This document shows, in pieces, positions 25,990 to 37,277 of a stretch of 64,000 bases of DNA. The notes under the pieces are model-generated. The model did no database searches. It was not told the DNA's origin and was given only the letters and a program-made list of their open reading frames with translations. Both the position numbers and the translations under genes were made by a program. Every line of letters starts with the position of its first letter. Position 1 is the first letter of the stretch. The DNA lies in assembly GCF_028389875.1 (NCBI RefSeq), contig NC_084674.1, forward strand, positions 14,169,501 to 14,233,500, read 5' to 3'. This DNA is from Rhea pennata (lineage: Eukaryota; Chordata; Aves; Rheiformes; Rheidae).

Positions 25990-28900
25990 CTGAACGACAA
26001 GGGGAAAAAACAAAATTTAACACCCCCCCCCCCGAACAGTAACTGCTGGCGGGTGGATCTCGGTTTTACTGGCTGTTGCAGAAACCCCAGCGGACTGCCC
26101 TGGCGAAGCCGCGCGCGAGGCTGAGCGCCAGGACGCGCTCCCGCCGCGGGCTCGCGCACCCTGCACCGTTGCGGCGCTCGCTGCCCCGTCCCCGCCTGCC
26201 CTGGGGGCCCGAAAGCGGGGGCTTTTGTGCATTTCCATGGCCCTGCACGTGCTTGCGTCCTGCCTCTTCCCTCCTCCTCAAGATCCGCCCGCTCCTCCCT
26301 CCTACCTATCCTCACGTGTAAACACCGACCCGAGGCTTCGAAGCCCCCAGCTCTTACCTTGCCGCCTGCCCACGGACTGGCGCGTTTCTCCCTAGTTGCC
26401 AAGACAACTCTCTGCTCCGCTGGCAGCCCCGCGCCCACGCCTGTGTCCGCGCGCCGGCGCTGCCTCCGCCGGCGCCTGCCCGCTCCTGCCCACCGGCCCC
26501 AGGCAGTTCCCAACAGCTGAACCTCAGCCTGCTTCTCCCCCCATCTGCCCCGGGCTGTCTCTCCTCCTGCCTTCCATCACCCCCAAGCCATGCTCCAGGG
26601 CGTCCCACGAGCCGACTCGCTGCAGAGCACCACAAAGCGTACATGGCTGCGCGCGGAGATGCGCTCCTGGTCCTCCCGCCGAGGAGGCCGAACGGGGAGA
26701 GAGCAGGCGAGGCAGGGGATGGATGCATACCTGGTCCTGCTTCCCCCAGATGACCTGCGTTGGCGCTTTGATCTTGCTCATGTTCTCATGGAGCGAATGT
26801 CTGGACTTTTCATCCACAATTTCTAGAAATACTTGTGTGCACAGAAGGAAAATTAAGTCTTTCACGAGAAGGATGCTTTCCCCTTCCACGCAGGGGACAA
26901 CCCCCATCCATGCTCCCCTGGGCAGGCTCCCAGCGACAGCTGTGGGAACCAGCCTGAGGAAGAGGAGCCCATGGGAAGGGGAGGCCAAGGAGGGAGAACC
27001 CAGTAGTGTGGTCTTTGCAAAGGTCTCACTCTGCACCACAACTGGGCTCCAGTACAGAGAGATCCTCCTCCAGCCCCATCTCCTCACACATATTAGCGAT
27101 AAGTAGACTAACTTGGAGGATGAGGGTGAAGCAGCAGCCTCACCACCTCTGTAGGTGGTTGTGGGTTGCTATCAGGAATTAAAGTGCTTCTCAAAGGTAT
27201 TAATCATGTTCTTCCCCACACCCAGCAGCAAGGGCAAGGGAGCTGGGGTGAGGAGGTCTGCTGGGGATGGGGGCAGCAGGGATCTGCCCTCTCTGAAGCC
27301 CTTGAGGTAGGGCTTGCACGCCTGGCAAGGTCCGTTCTGGTGACACACTTACGTTTCCGGTAGAAATCATTGTGTGGGATGCGAACGTCAACAAGGCCCT
27401 GCAGGATCTGCAAAGGGAGCAGAGGGAAACCATCAGAGGGACAGCCCTGCGCTGGGAGAGCCGAGAGGGTGGCGCGCGGCCGGGACTGGGACCACGCCAA
27501 CAGCTGGCATGTGCCTTGCACAACGGGACCCCAGTGCAAGCTCAGTCAGAGGCCACATCCTAATAGGAGGGTGCTGCAACAGCGCTTAAGTAACATGTAT
27601 TTCAATAACCACTATTTCAGTCTTCTTAATGGCAGAGTGAAATTTTCCAAGGCCAGCGGTACACCCCAGCAGACTGTCTTAGGAATGACTGTGCTTTTCT
27701 TCCTTTTTTATTCTTTTGCCAAAAATGGTCTTGGCATTACCTTACATTTTTCATATCCTCCAATCTGCTCATCCCAGACTTCCTAAGGAAAATCAGCTTA
27801 ATAGCAAGCCCCTTGCCAAGTTCCTCTAGCCTCACAATGAGGCAATTAACATTTCCATTACTTCTACTAAAAAAGCAACAAACAATCCCCTTCCAGACCG
27901 GACAATAGTCTTCTTACTTATTTATTTAACGCTTCCTGCCAGCCATATTTACTAAAAACACTTCTACTTCCCCGCCAGCCGCCAACGAACTTGCATGCTT
28001 CACACATGGAAACTTCAGCTAACGCTGCCGTGCTGCAGTGGGAAAAGTGAGATTAAAGGGAAAGTTTTCTGAGCCATGGAGATACTGGAAAGATGAAGAA
28101 ATCCCTGCCAGGGGTTCCCTAGCCCATGTGCGGCAGACAGACACACAGTGATCCCTGGGCCAGGAGGACACGGAGACCTTGGTCCATCCCCACTGGTATT
28201 TCTGCAGGTGAAATGAGTGCCAAGAGGGAACAGAGACTCCTGCCAGAGAGAACTGCTGTCAAGAAATAACCTTTTGAACAAGCTTTGCTTGTAAGCAGAA
28301 ACCTAGAGAGGGCAAAAACACACAGATCTGTTAATACTCTCTAAACACTACTAAAAATAGAGCCAGACTAAGGTCTCCGAGTTGCCCATCTCTGCTAGAA
28401 CACTTGCGCCTGCAATAAAACTGAAACCTGCCATAACTAACAAGAACCCGACAGCTCCAGTTCCGCTGATGCTCAGGAGGCTGCAGAGCAATTGTCACCC
28501 CCTGCCTTCGAACGTCCCCTTCCTACCGCCGCTCCCGGCCCAACCAGCTCGGGTCTCTCACCTGCTGCGGCACTTTAAAGCGGACGTAAGAGCACAGCTT
28601 CAGCATATCCGCCATCTCCTCAGGCGTCGAGGGAATTAACGGGATCCTGTCGATGCACTCGGACTCTTGCAGCTCCCGCAGCTGCTTAATGAATTTGGTG
28701 TCAGTCGAACTCGGCAGGCCTGAGACAAACGAACAAGCACATGCAAGCGCCAAAAGCCAGCAGAGACCACGACAGCCCCTGCGGACAGGGCTCAGGTCCC
28801 TGGTCTCCCTGCTTCCTCGCCCATTCAACAAAGAAATGGAGCAAAAAAATCCGTGCGTGCAACAGGCTTAGTATTTACCCAGTGACAACCCAGTCTTCCC

Positions 28901-31900
28901 TGCTGCTCCCAGTTTTGACGCTGCTGTGCCCAGTGGTTTGATGCAACATAAATCTACTCTATGTATTTTTGCCCAGTGGGGAAAGATGTTGTAGCAGCTT
29001 TACCTCAAAGCTCTTCGTAAAGCCCACACCGAGGTTACACTTGCACTAACACCGCAAGAGTCAGCCAAAACCTCTCCCAGAGAGGAAGGGAAAAATCTCG
29101 TTGCTCTGCAGAGCGGCACAGACGGTAACTAGGGAACGTCTCATTTTGCTTCATCACTTATTGTAGAACCATGCTTTCCTTGCGAGGGTGGGGAAGGAGC
29201 TGGCACAGTGACACGGGGGTAGCAAAGTCCTCCCGACAGAAAAGCCCCTGCACAACCTGCGTCCCATTTGCTGCGTTTCATCCACAGGCTCCTCCTGATG
29301 TGTCGGGCCAGGCAGCAGGCCAGGAGATGGAGGTGATGGAGGGTGAGTGCTGCATGGGCACATGAACCTCCCACAGGTCTGGGCATGGCCTTGAAGCCCT
29401 CTTCCCATGCAGGGGGCCCAAATGCAAGAGGACCTTGTTCTCTGTGTCCTGCACCCACCCCAGCAGCAGTAACACTGTTTGCACCAGCTTTAAGGTCCAT
29501 TAGGGCTCCCAGGGAGGAACAGCAAGACCCAACCAAACCTGACTGTCTGGGTTCCTCCTCCAGAATTGAGAGACTACAAAGGTGCCATGGTAAAATGTCT
29601 GCCACTCCAAGCAAGAAAAGCACTTTCTTCAAGACCACGGGCTGTCCCATCTCCCCTCGTCTCAGCTCTAAGCATGGGTTTGGGCACAACGGAGAGGACT
29701 CCAAAGCTCTGGCAAACAGCAGCCAGGACAAGCCTGTGATTTCCTCCTAGGTGCTCTGTGCCCTACAACTGTGTGCTGCCAGAGATTTTAAGATTACACA
29801 TACGCACTATTTTAAAACGTGCTACTTAACATGCAAAGTCTGTTTTGCAGTCGGCATCGCCCTGGGCTTTTGCATGAACTCCTGCTTGCTCTTTCCATGT
29901 TTGGTCTTTTGTGTATTACGCACCTGCAGGACATATAAGGGTCAGGCTGCAAACCTCGTCTGGGTACTGAGCAGCATAAACTCCGGCGACATTTCCTCCC
30001 ATCGAAGTGCCAACGAGATGAAAGGGCCTTCTGTTCAGCTTGATGCACTCAACAAACTGCAACGGAAGCAGAACGGAGCATTGTTGGGCAAGAGGAAGCC
30101 TCGGCATGGGGTCGTTAGCGACATTAAGCGCAAAAACTAGAGATTGGTGGTTCTGGCACAGGCCTGGATAAGGCAGTGGGGGATACGGATGTGCACAGGG
30201 CGGGGGGCTCACAGAGCTCAGCCTTTCCCAGCAGAGCGCTGCTCGCTTCCAGCGTGCCGTTAGCGCCTTCCAGTCACGCACAGCAGCGGAGGGTGAAAAC
30301 CGCCCGCGGAGCAGGGAAGGCTGGACAGGATTCGGAGACACCCCGGACTGAGGCCGTGTAACCACACGTCGTCTGATCCAGCACCAGGAGACAGCGCTGG
30401 GGCACAGCGGCAGAAGCCCGCTCCCAGCTAGGACTGAGTTGTGGCCCAGGAGCACTGCAGGACTGCCTCCAAGGAAAGCCACCACTGCCCCCGGCGAGCC
30501 TCGAGCCGCCCCCCTTGAACTGATGGGAGCAACGGCAGCCCAGGGCCATGAAGGGCCCCGCTGGGTGCGTCCTGCCCATGTGGCTCACTTCCAGAAGGAT
30601 CCCCAGGGCATTGCAAGGTCTTCATGACACACGTTGCACCACTGGAAGCAGCCAACTAACCCCCAAATCCCTGTGTCATTCTCCAGACAGAGCCCCAACG
30701 AGACGGGGACCCCTTGTTATGATGAGCTGAGCAGACAGACAACAGATGAGACCTCCTGCTGCACATGCACCAGAGCCAGAAAAAAGCCACCAACGCCCAC
30801 ATATTTTGTGTGCCGTGCTGTGCACAACATCTGCAACCCTCCCGAGCAGAAAAATGCACAGTCTTCAAACACAAGGTGGTGGCAGAAGACCGTTGTAGAG
30901 CAAACATCTGCTACATTCCTTTCCCAGTCTCACCCCTCCTTCCAGCCCCAAGTTTCTTAACAGTTAAGGGGAAGAAGGGCTTTCTAGGAGCTGGGAAAGC
31001 CGCCAGTGCCTGGTCTGGTCTTGCCACCTCTCCCTCTGACAGACCAGCACTGCTTCCTGACTAGCTGATGCTCCCAGAGCAAGGAAGCCCATCCTCATGC
31101 AGGTGTAAAAGCATTAAGGTACACAGAAATCCAGGCCCACACATCCTGCATCATGTAGGAAGCTAAGCAACAGGGCACCAAGGAGAAGGCCCACCTGGAA
31201 CCCAATCTGGTGACAATACTGAGAACAGCAAGCAAAAGCTTGGCACTTTGTGCAGAGCTGAAGGTTCAGTCCTATTTATCAGCTGCAGCAGGAGAAGAAA
31301 GTGAGAGACCTTTCATTGCTGGTGGTGGGAAAAGATTGTATGAGACAAGGACTGAAGACACGCATGTTTGCATGTGGTTACCATAGGAGAAGGATGGGCA
31401 CAGCACTTTCCCCTACACAAACACATGGGGACCTTGCTGATCTAGTCATCCCCCTACACTGTGTATTTGTGTGCTGCTAAGCCATTGCACAGCTAAAAAC
31501 AGGGGCCCATTTTATACTCCGTGCTCCCAAGCATAGAGGAGCTCCCCTCTCATGCAATGCTCCCCGTCTTTATGTGTGTGTTTGTGTCTGGGATACTAAT
31601 TCCAGCTATGATTTGCACATACGGCTTTCTGGTGATTAAACTGAAAAAAATCAGGCATGCTTCAAGCATTAGGGACGAGCTGGCTAATTGATCACGTATT
31701 CTGGGTGCAGCCCTTGAAGAAGTGACAGTTCAGTTTTCTAAAGCTCTGCAGCCTCCACGTCCTGCTAGAATGCTGCCGTCCAGCTTGCTAAGAAAGAAAA
31801 GGGGAGAGAAGTGCATGCAAACAGCCACAGCGCAGACTCAAAAGGGATTAATGCAGGGCACAGAGAGCCAAAGTCACACCAGGGCAGCAAAGCAGAACCT

Positions 31901-34900
31901 GCACCTGCAGGTTTCAGGAGAATGAAGCAACAACAGCTTCTCAGATGCCACACCTATGTGGCACCAGCCCTCAACACCTGGCCTCTGCTCGGGGGACAGC
32001 AAGGTTTCACTCTACTTCAGAGAGATAAAGCAGCCCCATCGCTCTTGGCACACACTGCAAAGGTAAACAGGAGGAGTAAGACAAGACTATTGCTGGGGCT
32101 TTACCTGGTGTATTCTTTTAGCTTGCCCATTAATGGAGTAATCATCTAACGATGACCGAGTTGTACCTTCATGACCAGGCATGTCAACGCACACCAAATG
32201 CAGATTCTTCGGGAGGAACTGCAGAAACAAGACCCAGGCAGTTAGACCAAAGGGGAACCCCTGTGAAAACCAAGGGAGGAAGGAAGGAAGGAAATTGGTG
32301 ATTACAGGTGGCAAAAGGGGGCTCGCTTTCCTCCTAAAAGCCCTTGGTTACTCTTGCACCAGAACAAAACAGCTCATGCATCAAGGACAAAGTGATGAGA
32401 AACTATGGGCAAAACTCACTTCCCATGAAGGAGGCAGGTACATACCATTCTTGCCCTGGAGACTTGCACATAATAGGGGTGAAAAGGATCCAACAAACAA
32501 TGAGCAGAGAGCACAGGAGGGTTTCTGTAGCATGTTAAAATGGTCGCCCCAGACTGTATCCATGCAGTATGCAGCTGTTCCACCCCTGCATCACCATCAA
32601 CCCCAGTAGCATTGATTCCTGCTAAGTACTGACAGGAGAGAAATGGAGTCCCACCTTGACTATAGACAGCCACATATCTTTGTGGGCTGAGAACCCATGC
32701 AACATCAGGATAGATGGTCGGTATCCAGGTCTCCCTCTATAGGAATAACAAAACTGATAGTCATCGTAGTTTGCATATCTAACCTGCATACCCAAGGCTC
32801 GACGCCAGTACCTGGAAACAAGGAGAAAATAACACCAGTGAGCAAGGCACGATGGGACGGCGGGAATATAAACCAGGTGACAGGCCCATGCTCAGCTACA
32901 GATTTGCTGGCTACCTAAGACTTGTTAGCCAGCTCACGCTGGCTTTGGTTTAACTGCGACTAATGCTGAGCATCTGGTTACCAGGCCAGACCCTTTGCTT
33001 ACAGGCAATGGCTCATGGAGATACTCCATTTGTTAAAAAAGTTGCAAAAAACCCTCCCAAATAAGCAAGGTGCAAAATATCCTTAAGGCAATGGAAATGG
33101 GCCAAAATGACAACCCTAGAGCTGACCCCTGACATCTGATAGAAGGAAAAAGGCTCAAGAGAGAAAGGTAGCACACACAGAAAGGCAGTGTGCAGGACAG
33201 GGAGGCCAAGGGAGGACTCTTGTTCCAGGTGGGTAAGACAGACAGATCTGTCATAGATTTGTTTGGGCACATCCTTGCAGCTCTGTGGCCATGAGCCCTC
33301 ATCGCACCATGGGCAAGGGTACTGGATCCCAGCAATACAGAACTGTGACTGAGGAGCGTCGCAGAAACCAGTTTTCCCAATGCCAACTGGATGATCTTTA
33401 AAAACATGTTTACACACACAAAGGACCAGACGTGACCATCCACAGAGTCGAACGCCCTAGAAGACATCAGGGCTAAACCCAAGGAAACCAGGGTTATCCC
33501 CCTGAGGGGAAAACGGTAGACAGCTCCCAGAAAATGTTTGCAACCTGTGTAAAGATGATGCAGTGAAACTACTGGTCAGAGGGGAGTTGGGCAAAGATTA
33601 CTGGTGACACTTTGAACACACGCTGTACACATGCAATTCAAGACTGAGGTACAGGGTACTTCTGTACTTCCTCGAAGGTCCAAAGTAAGGCTTGTCAGCA
33701 TGCTGTTAACATACCGGGCTGCTCCTGATTGCCAAGACCCTGGCAAATACTTCTACGCACAATATCAGAATTATTTGAGACGCAGCAGCAAGGTCACCAA
33801 CACTGTGTTGGGCCGTCCTAGCTCTCTGCCCACTCAAAGCTTATGCATACTGCAATCCTCTTTTATCTTAATCTCTTTTTTGAGGGAGTTAGAGGGGCTT
33901 AAGTAGCATCCAGGCTCCATGTTGGTCCTACATAGAGAGGTGAATTTCTCCCTGAATAAGTGACTTAAGAGTGTTCGCCTCAAAGACACCGGTGTAAACC
34001 ACTGATGGGCAAGTTGATAACATTTTTAGCAACTGATCCTGATGGATCAATTCAGGAGAAGACAAAATAATCTGTGCAAAGCTGAACTGATCCCTCACAA
34101 GGTGTTAACACGCTGAGCCATGGCAGCTAAACTGATTAACCGGTTAAGGCAGAAGAGGACAGATCTCCTGCCTGGGGTCACTGGGGCAGCTGCCGACATC
34201 ACGCACTGCCCGGAGAGGCATTAGCAGCGAAGGAGGGGAAGGAGGCGACCAGCTGGAGAGGACCCGAAGTGACCTGTGCACACACCAGCCAAGGAGACGC
34301 ACGCCCGGCGGCGGGAGGTGTGAGGCCGGAGGAGCTGCTGCGGCCGGCAGGACGGACCACCCCACCGCAGGCTCTCGGGGAGGGGGGCGAGGACAGAGGC
34401 CTCCTCCACGGAGCAAACGCAAAGAGCCCACCAAAAAAAGGGCAGATCCAAAAAGAAGCAAACGGAAAAGAAAATCTTCTCACCAGATGCCTCGTAAGAA
34501 AAGAGCCGTGCACGCTCACAGAACAGAGGGGTCTCAGGGATCCCCACAACACAGCCAGACGCTGCCAGCAAATGCTGTAAGAAAGGTGCAGGCACTTGCC
34601 TTTCAAAACAAAAAAACCCCGCGGGCCTCTGCTCACACACCGCCCCTTCAGCCCGACACAGACAGACCTGCGCACGCTGTGCTTCCACTCCGGCCCCGAC
34701 TCACAGCCTTAAAGGACAACGTTACAAGTTGGCCTCCTACTCAGCCTGACTCCCAGGAGCTCGCTGGCCTCAGCCTCCTTCTCTCTGTTTCGCAATCCTG
34801 ACTCACGTGTCTCTGAAGGCTTCGCTGCAATCGCACTCGGAGATCAGTCTCGCGAACAACTCGCCTGTCACTTACTAAAGCAGCGACGGCTGGACCCCCA

Positions 34901-35543
34901 TCCTGCCTGCTACCGACCGGCTCCCGCGCCCCAAGCAGCGGCCGCCACCGCCGGGACACCCTGCCCGGCCACAGCCGGGGCGTGCTGAGACTTTGCCCAC
35001 GCGGGAGGAACCCGATTCTTTCCTTTGTAGGAGGGAAAGCAGGATGGAGAAGCATCCCGGCCCCAGCTCTCGTGTCCCCGCCGCAGGCGTCTGCAGCGCC
35101 CGCCCTCGCTCGCAGGCTGGTGCTGTCCCGCGCGCGTCCCGGCGCGGCGCGCAGCGGGACGGACCTCCTCGTCGCGCCCGTGCCGCCGCCGGGCTTCAAT
35201 CGCGCCTTCCGCCCCAGCTCCCAGATTCCCCGACTGCAGGTTCGCCAGCAGCTGCTCCGCCGGGGGAGCGAGCCGAGCGGAGCCGCGCTGCCAGCCCGCG
35301 CCCGCCACGAGCCCCCGCAGGGCAACGGGCAGGGCGCTCGCCGCCGCTTCCCGCGCACGGACGCGGCCCGAGAAACCGAGCGCCTGCCTCCCGCTCCGCG
35401 GGCGCCGCGCGCCCATTGACTCACCAGTAGTAGATCCTGATCAGCGCCGAGGGCCACAGGAGGAAGGAGGCGACGAAGGCCAGGATGGGGATGGCCAGGG
35501 TGCCTCCGGCTATGACGAACATGTTGAGCACGTCGAGGTCCAT
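25813..35543 (-). CDS. ABHD6: ABHD6, monoacylglycerol lipase, complete 8-exon coding region
   Basis: Joining 35543-35425, 32811-32655, 32218-32105, 30056-29924, 28719-28562, 27407-27353, 26831-26731 and 25989-25813 gives 1,014 nt, 337 codons plus stop, the length I know for human ABHD6. The protein starts MDLDVLNMFVIAGGT with one N-terminal membrane anchor (about residues 8-32), followed by an alpha/beta hydrolase fold. Seen in the sequence are the oxyanion motif HGF (78-80), the nucleophile elbow GTSMGG with Ser148, the acid Asp278 in WGKQDQ and His306 in CGHS. All three triad residues are intact. The family hydrolyses 2-arachidonoylglycerol and other monoacylglycerols, lysophospholipids and bis(monoacylglycero)phosphate at intracellular membranes, limiting endocannabinoid signalling. 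Every intron is GT-AG and phases agree. The gene is divergent from DNASE1L3, as in human. I see no sign of decay. Confidence 0.97.
26023..26033 (-). repeat. C11 (G11 in the transcript) just upstream of the last ABHD6 acceptor
   Basis: Eleven C on the plus strand are read as 11 G in the ABHD6 pre-mRNA. They lie 34-44 nt before the exon 8 start, where the branch point is normally found. It may affect splicing or be a length-variable artefact. Confidence 0.8.
26731..26831 (-). CDS. ABHD6: ABHD6 coding exon 7
   Basis: 101 nt. It completes Leu246 across the junction, then FLEIVDEKSR to WGKQDQ (residues 247-279). It carries the catalytic acid Asp278. The acceptor is ACAAG and the donor CAG|GTATGC. 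The exon is AT-richer than its flanks and closely matches the human residues from memory. Confidence 0.95.
27353..27407 (-). CDS. ABHD6: ABHD6 coding exon 6
   Basis: A short 55-nt exon, residues 228-245 (ILQGLVDVRIPHNDFYRK) plus one base of Leu246. The acceptor is TTTGCAG and the donor C|GTAAGTG, a near-consensus site. Confidence 0.95.
28562..28719 (-). CDS. ABHD6: ABHD6 coding exon 5
   Basis: 158 nt, completing Gly175 then residues 176-227. This is part of the lid/cap region between the nucleophile elbow and the acid, including IPLIPSTPEEMADML and YVRFKVPQQ. The acceptor is TCTCAG and the donor CAG|GTGAGA. Confidence 0.95.
29924..30056 (-). CDS. ABHD6: ABHD6 coding exon 4 (nucleophile elbow)
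   Basis: 133 nt, residues 131-174 plus one base of Gly175. It contains FHLVGTSMGGNVAGVYAA with catalytic Ser148 in the G-x-S-x-G motif. The acceptor is CGTTGCAG and the donor GCAG|GTGCGT. Confidence 0.96.
32105..32218 (-). CDS. ABHD6: ABHD6 coding exon 3
   Basis: 114 nt in phase 0, residues 93-130: FLPKNLHLVCVDMPGHEGTT followed by RSSLDDYSINGQAKRIHQ. This is the strand-turn region before the nucleophile. The acceptor is TTCTGCAG and the donor CAG|GTAAAG. Confidence 0.96.
32655..32811 (-). CDS. ABHD6: ABHD6 coding exon 2
   Basis: 157 nt, completing Trp40 then residues 41-92. It holds the start of the hydrolase fold and the oxyanion-hole motif in ILMLHGFSAHKDMW. The acceptor is GTTTCCAG and the donor AAG|GTGGGA. 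It was too broken up by stops in flanking intron to show as a long open frame, so it was found by joining neighbouring exons. Confidence 0.95.
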
Positions 35544-35690
35544 GGCGCTGCGCTCGTGCAGGAGGCGAAACGCAGGGGCCGGCAACAAGCCGCCGCGCGG
35601 CGAAACCTCCGCTGCCTGGAGAGAGCAGCTGCAAGACGCAGAAGAGGCTGCTCAGGCGCGCAGCGAAGCACCCTTCCATTTCAAAACTGG
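34890..35690 (-). promoter_or_regulatory. CpG island around the ABHD6 first coding exon
   Basis: Dense CpG covers the first coding exon and the start of intron 1. It stops sharply at about 35,690, where AT-rich sequence begins. It could itself be the ABHD6 promoter, with transcription starting within roughly 150 bases of the ATG, or it could be an internal island if the promoter is the more distal one near 39,790. No TATA box is obvious. Confidence 0.5.
35425..35543 (-). CDS. ABHD6: ABHD6 first coding exon (start codon and membrane anchor)
   Basis: 119 nt, residues 1-39 plus two bases of Trp40. The ATG lies in GCGCCATGG, a strong Kozak context (G at +4). The encoded MDLDVLNMFV start and the following hydrophobic segment match human ABHD6 from memory. 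The donor is TG|GTGAGT. Upstream in the transcript strand are possible acceptors before 35,628 (CTTGCAG) and 35,615 (CTCCAG), so the exon may begin in the 5' UTR after a non-coding exon. Confidence 0.95.
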
Positions 35691-37098
35691 ATTATTTCTG
35701 TAAATACTGTAAATGTTCGCACTAGACACCTCCGTAATAAAACTACATATCATTTCCTTCTTTAAGCCTCAAAAACATACTGTGATTTATTTAATTAACA
35801 TTTTGTAGAAAGATCTTCCCTCTCTGTGCAGGTTGTTCATAAACAAAGATTTTGTGCAACAAATAAACCTTGGATCTGAAAGCAGGGTTGCACTGCTCAG
35901 TCACGTACCTGCGAGCACCTTTGCCTTTTGCTATGTCTCTAAAATGAGTAAAAGATAATCACAGAAAATTGACATCAATATTTTTGACCTGTAACAAAAG
36001 GAAGCTTGTATCCAGGACAAAAATATGGGAAAACACAGACCCTCTCCGCTCACCCCCCAGATCTTTCTAAAAATTCCCATAAATTTTCAGATCATCTATC
36101 TTATCTATCAGTCGGTCTGCAAGGAAAGCCCGGAATCACCTTCCCCTTTAAGCAAAGAGGGACGTCTCTGGCTCCGTCACTTGGAAACCAAAGCAACGAG
36201 GCTTTAAAAAGCCCAGCTTACCTTGCAGAGATCCCCCTTCCTCTCGGTGCCGGTCCTGCTCGCTACGGGCAGTAACGGTGCTCCCAAAAAATCACTGGAA
36301 CAGAAAAAAGGCAAAATTAAGCTCCTGTTATTTCTCCTTCCAGGTGCTATAGCCGAGAGAGACGACAAGTTTGGGATATTTAAGCTACCAGCTTCCCTTC
36401 AGGATACATCACATCTACCCTCTGACCAACCTTTCCCCTATTTATAGTCATTTATGCAATAAAGCAAAATTAGGGCACTTGTTCCAAGTAGGAACAAAGT
36501 CCAAGCTGACATCCCAGGCAAAGCGAAAGCAAGCCGAGCACACAAAAGCTCTCCAAGGAGATAGAAATCATCCACTTAAAATGCACTATGTACTCGTGCC
36601 CGCGCCTCAGGAAAATTCACAGCAGCGGCTGAACTAGAACAAGGGAGCGGGGTGAAGCAAACGGAGATCTTAATTGTGCTTAAAATGATTACAGTTATTA
36701 AAACAAAGCGTGTTAACTAAGCTCCTTCCCATTCCCTTCCTGTCTGCCTTAAATTTCTTTCTCCAGAGATGTACGGTGCTCCAAAGCCCTTGCATAAATT
36801 AGGCTGCAATGTGGCGCCGTCACAGGAAATTATTGCAGATCCAGAAAGATTAATTTGGTAGCGGCTTTTGTCAAGCGGAATAAAGCCGTGGGCGGATCAG
36901 GGCAGCCCGCTGCCGCCGTGCCGGGGCCGGTGAAGGCTGACGGGCTCTTGGAGAGGCCGGCAGCGATGCCAAGGCCGACGGGGAGCACCTGCACGCCGCC
37001 CCCCGCACCGCCGGCGGGGCCCGGCTGCCCTCGGGCGCCACGTCCCGCGTCGGGGCTGCGCGCCTGGCCAGCCCGGCACCCCCAGCATGCCCTGGCCC
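35691..37098. other. AT-rich non-coding stretch 5' of ABHD6
   Basis: No exon is recognised. The sequence is AT-rich to about 36,850, then turns CpG-rich. It is either the first intron of ABHD6 (if the distal promoter is used) or part of the shared 5' flank with DNASE1L3. Confidence 0.5.
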
Positions 37099-37277
37099 AA
37101 GGGCGCTGCATGCCCGGGGGATGCTGCGTGCCCAAGGGTGCTGCATGCCCAAGGGTGCTGCATGGCACAGGGATGCTGCGTGCCCCATGGGTGCTGCATG
37201 GCACAGGGATGCTGCGTGCCCCAAGGGTGCTGCGCGCCGTGGGGATGGATGTTGCATGCCCCACGGGTGCTGCGCAG
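37099..37277. repeat. Minisatellite, 17-19 bp units, about 9-10 copies
   Basis: Units of the form GGGTGCTGCATGCCCAA and GGGATGCTGCGTGCCCCA are repeated in tandem with small changes. A 36-bp pair of units occurs twice almost exactly at about 37,154-37,226, so the array probably grew by dimer duplication. It reads through as an open frame on the plus strand with Ala/Cys/Met/Gly-rich repeats, which I take as a by-product. Confidence 0.85.

Noticed and set aside
34741-35679. Minus-strand open frame of 312 codons across the ABHD6 first exon.
   Set aside because: It is in a different frame from ABHD6 and the product is unrecognised Arg/Ala-rich sequence; a shadow of the CpG island.
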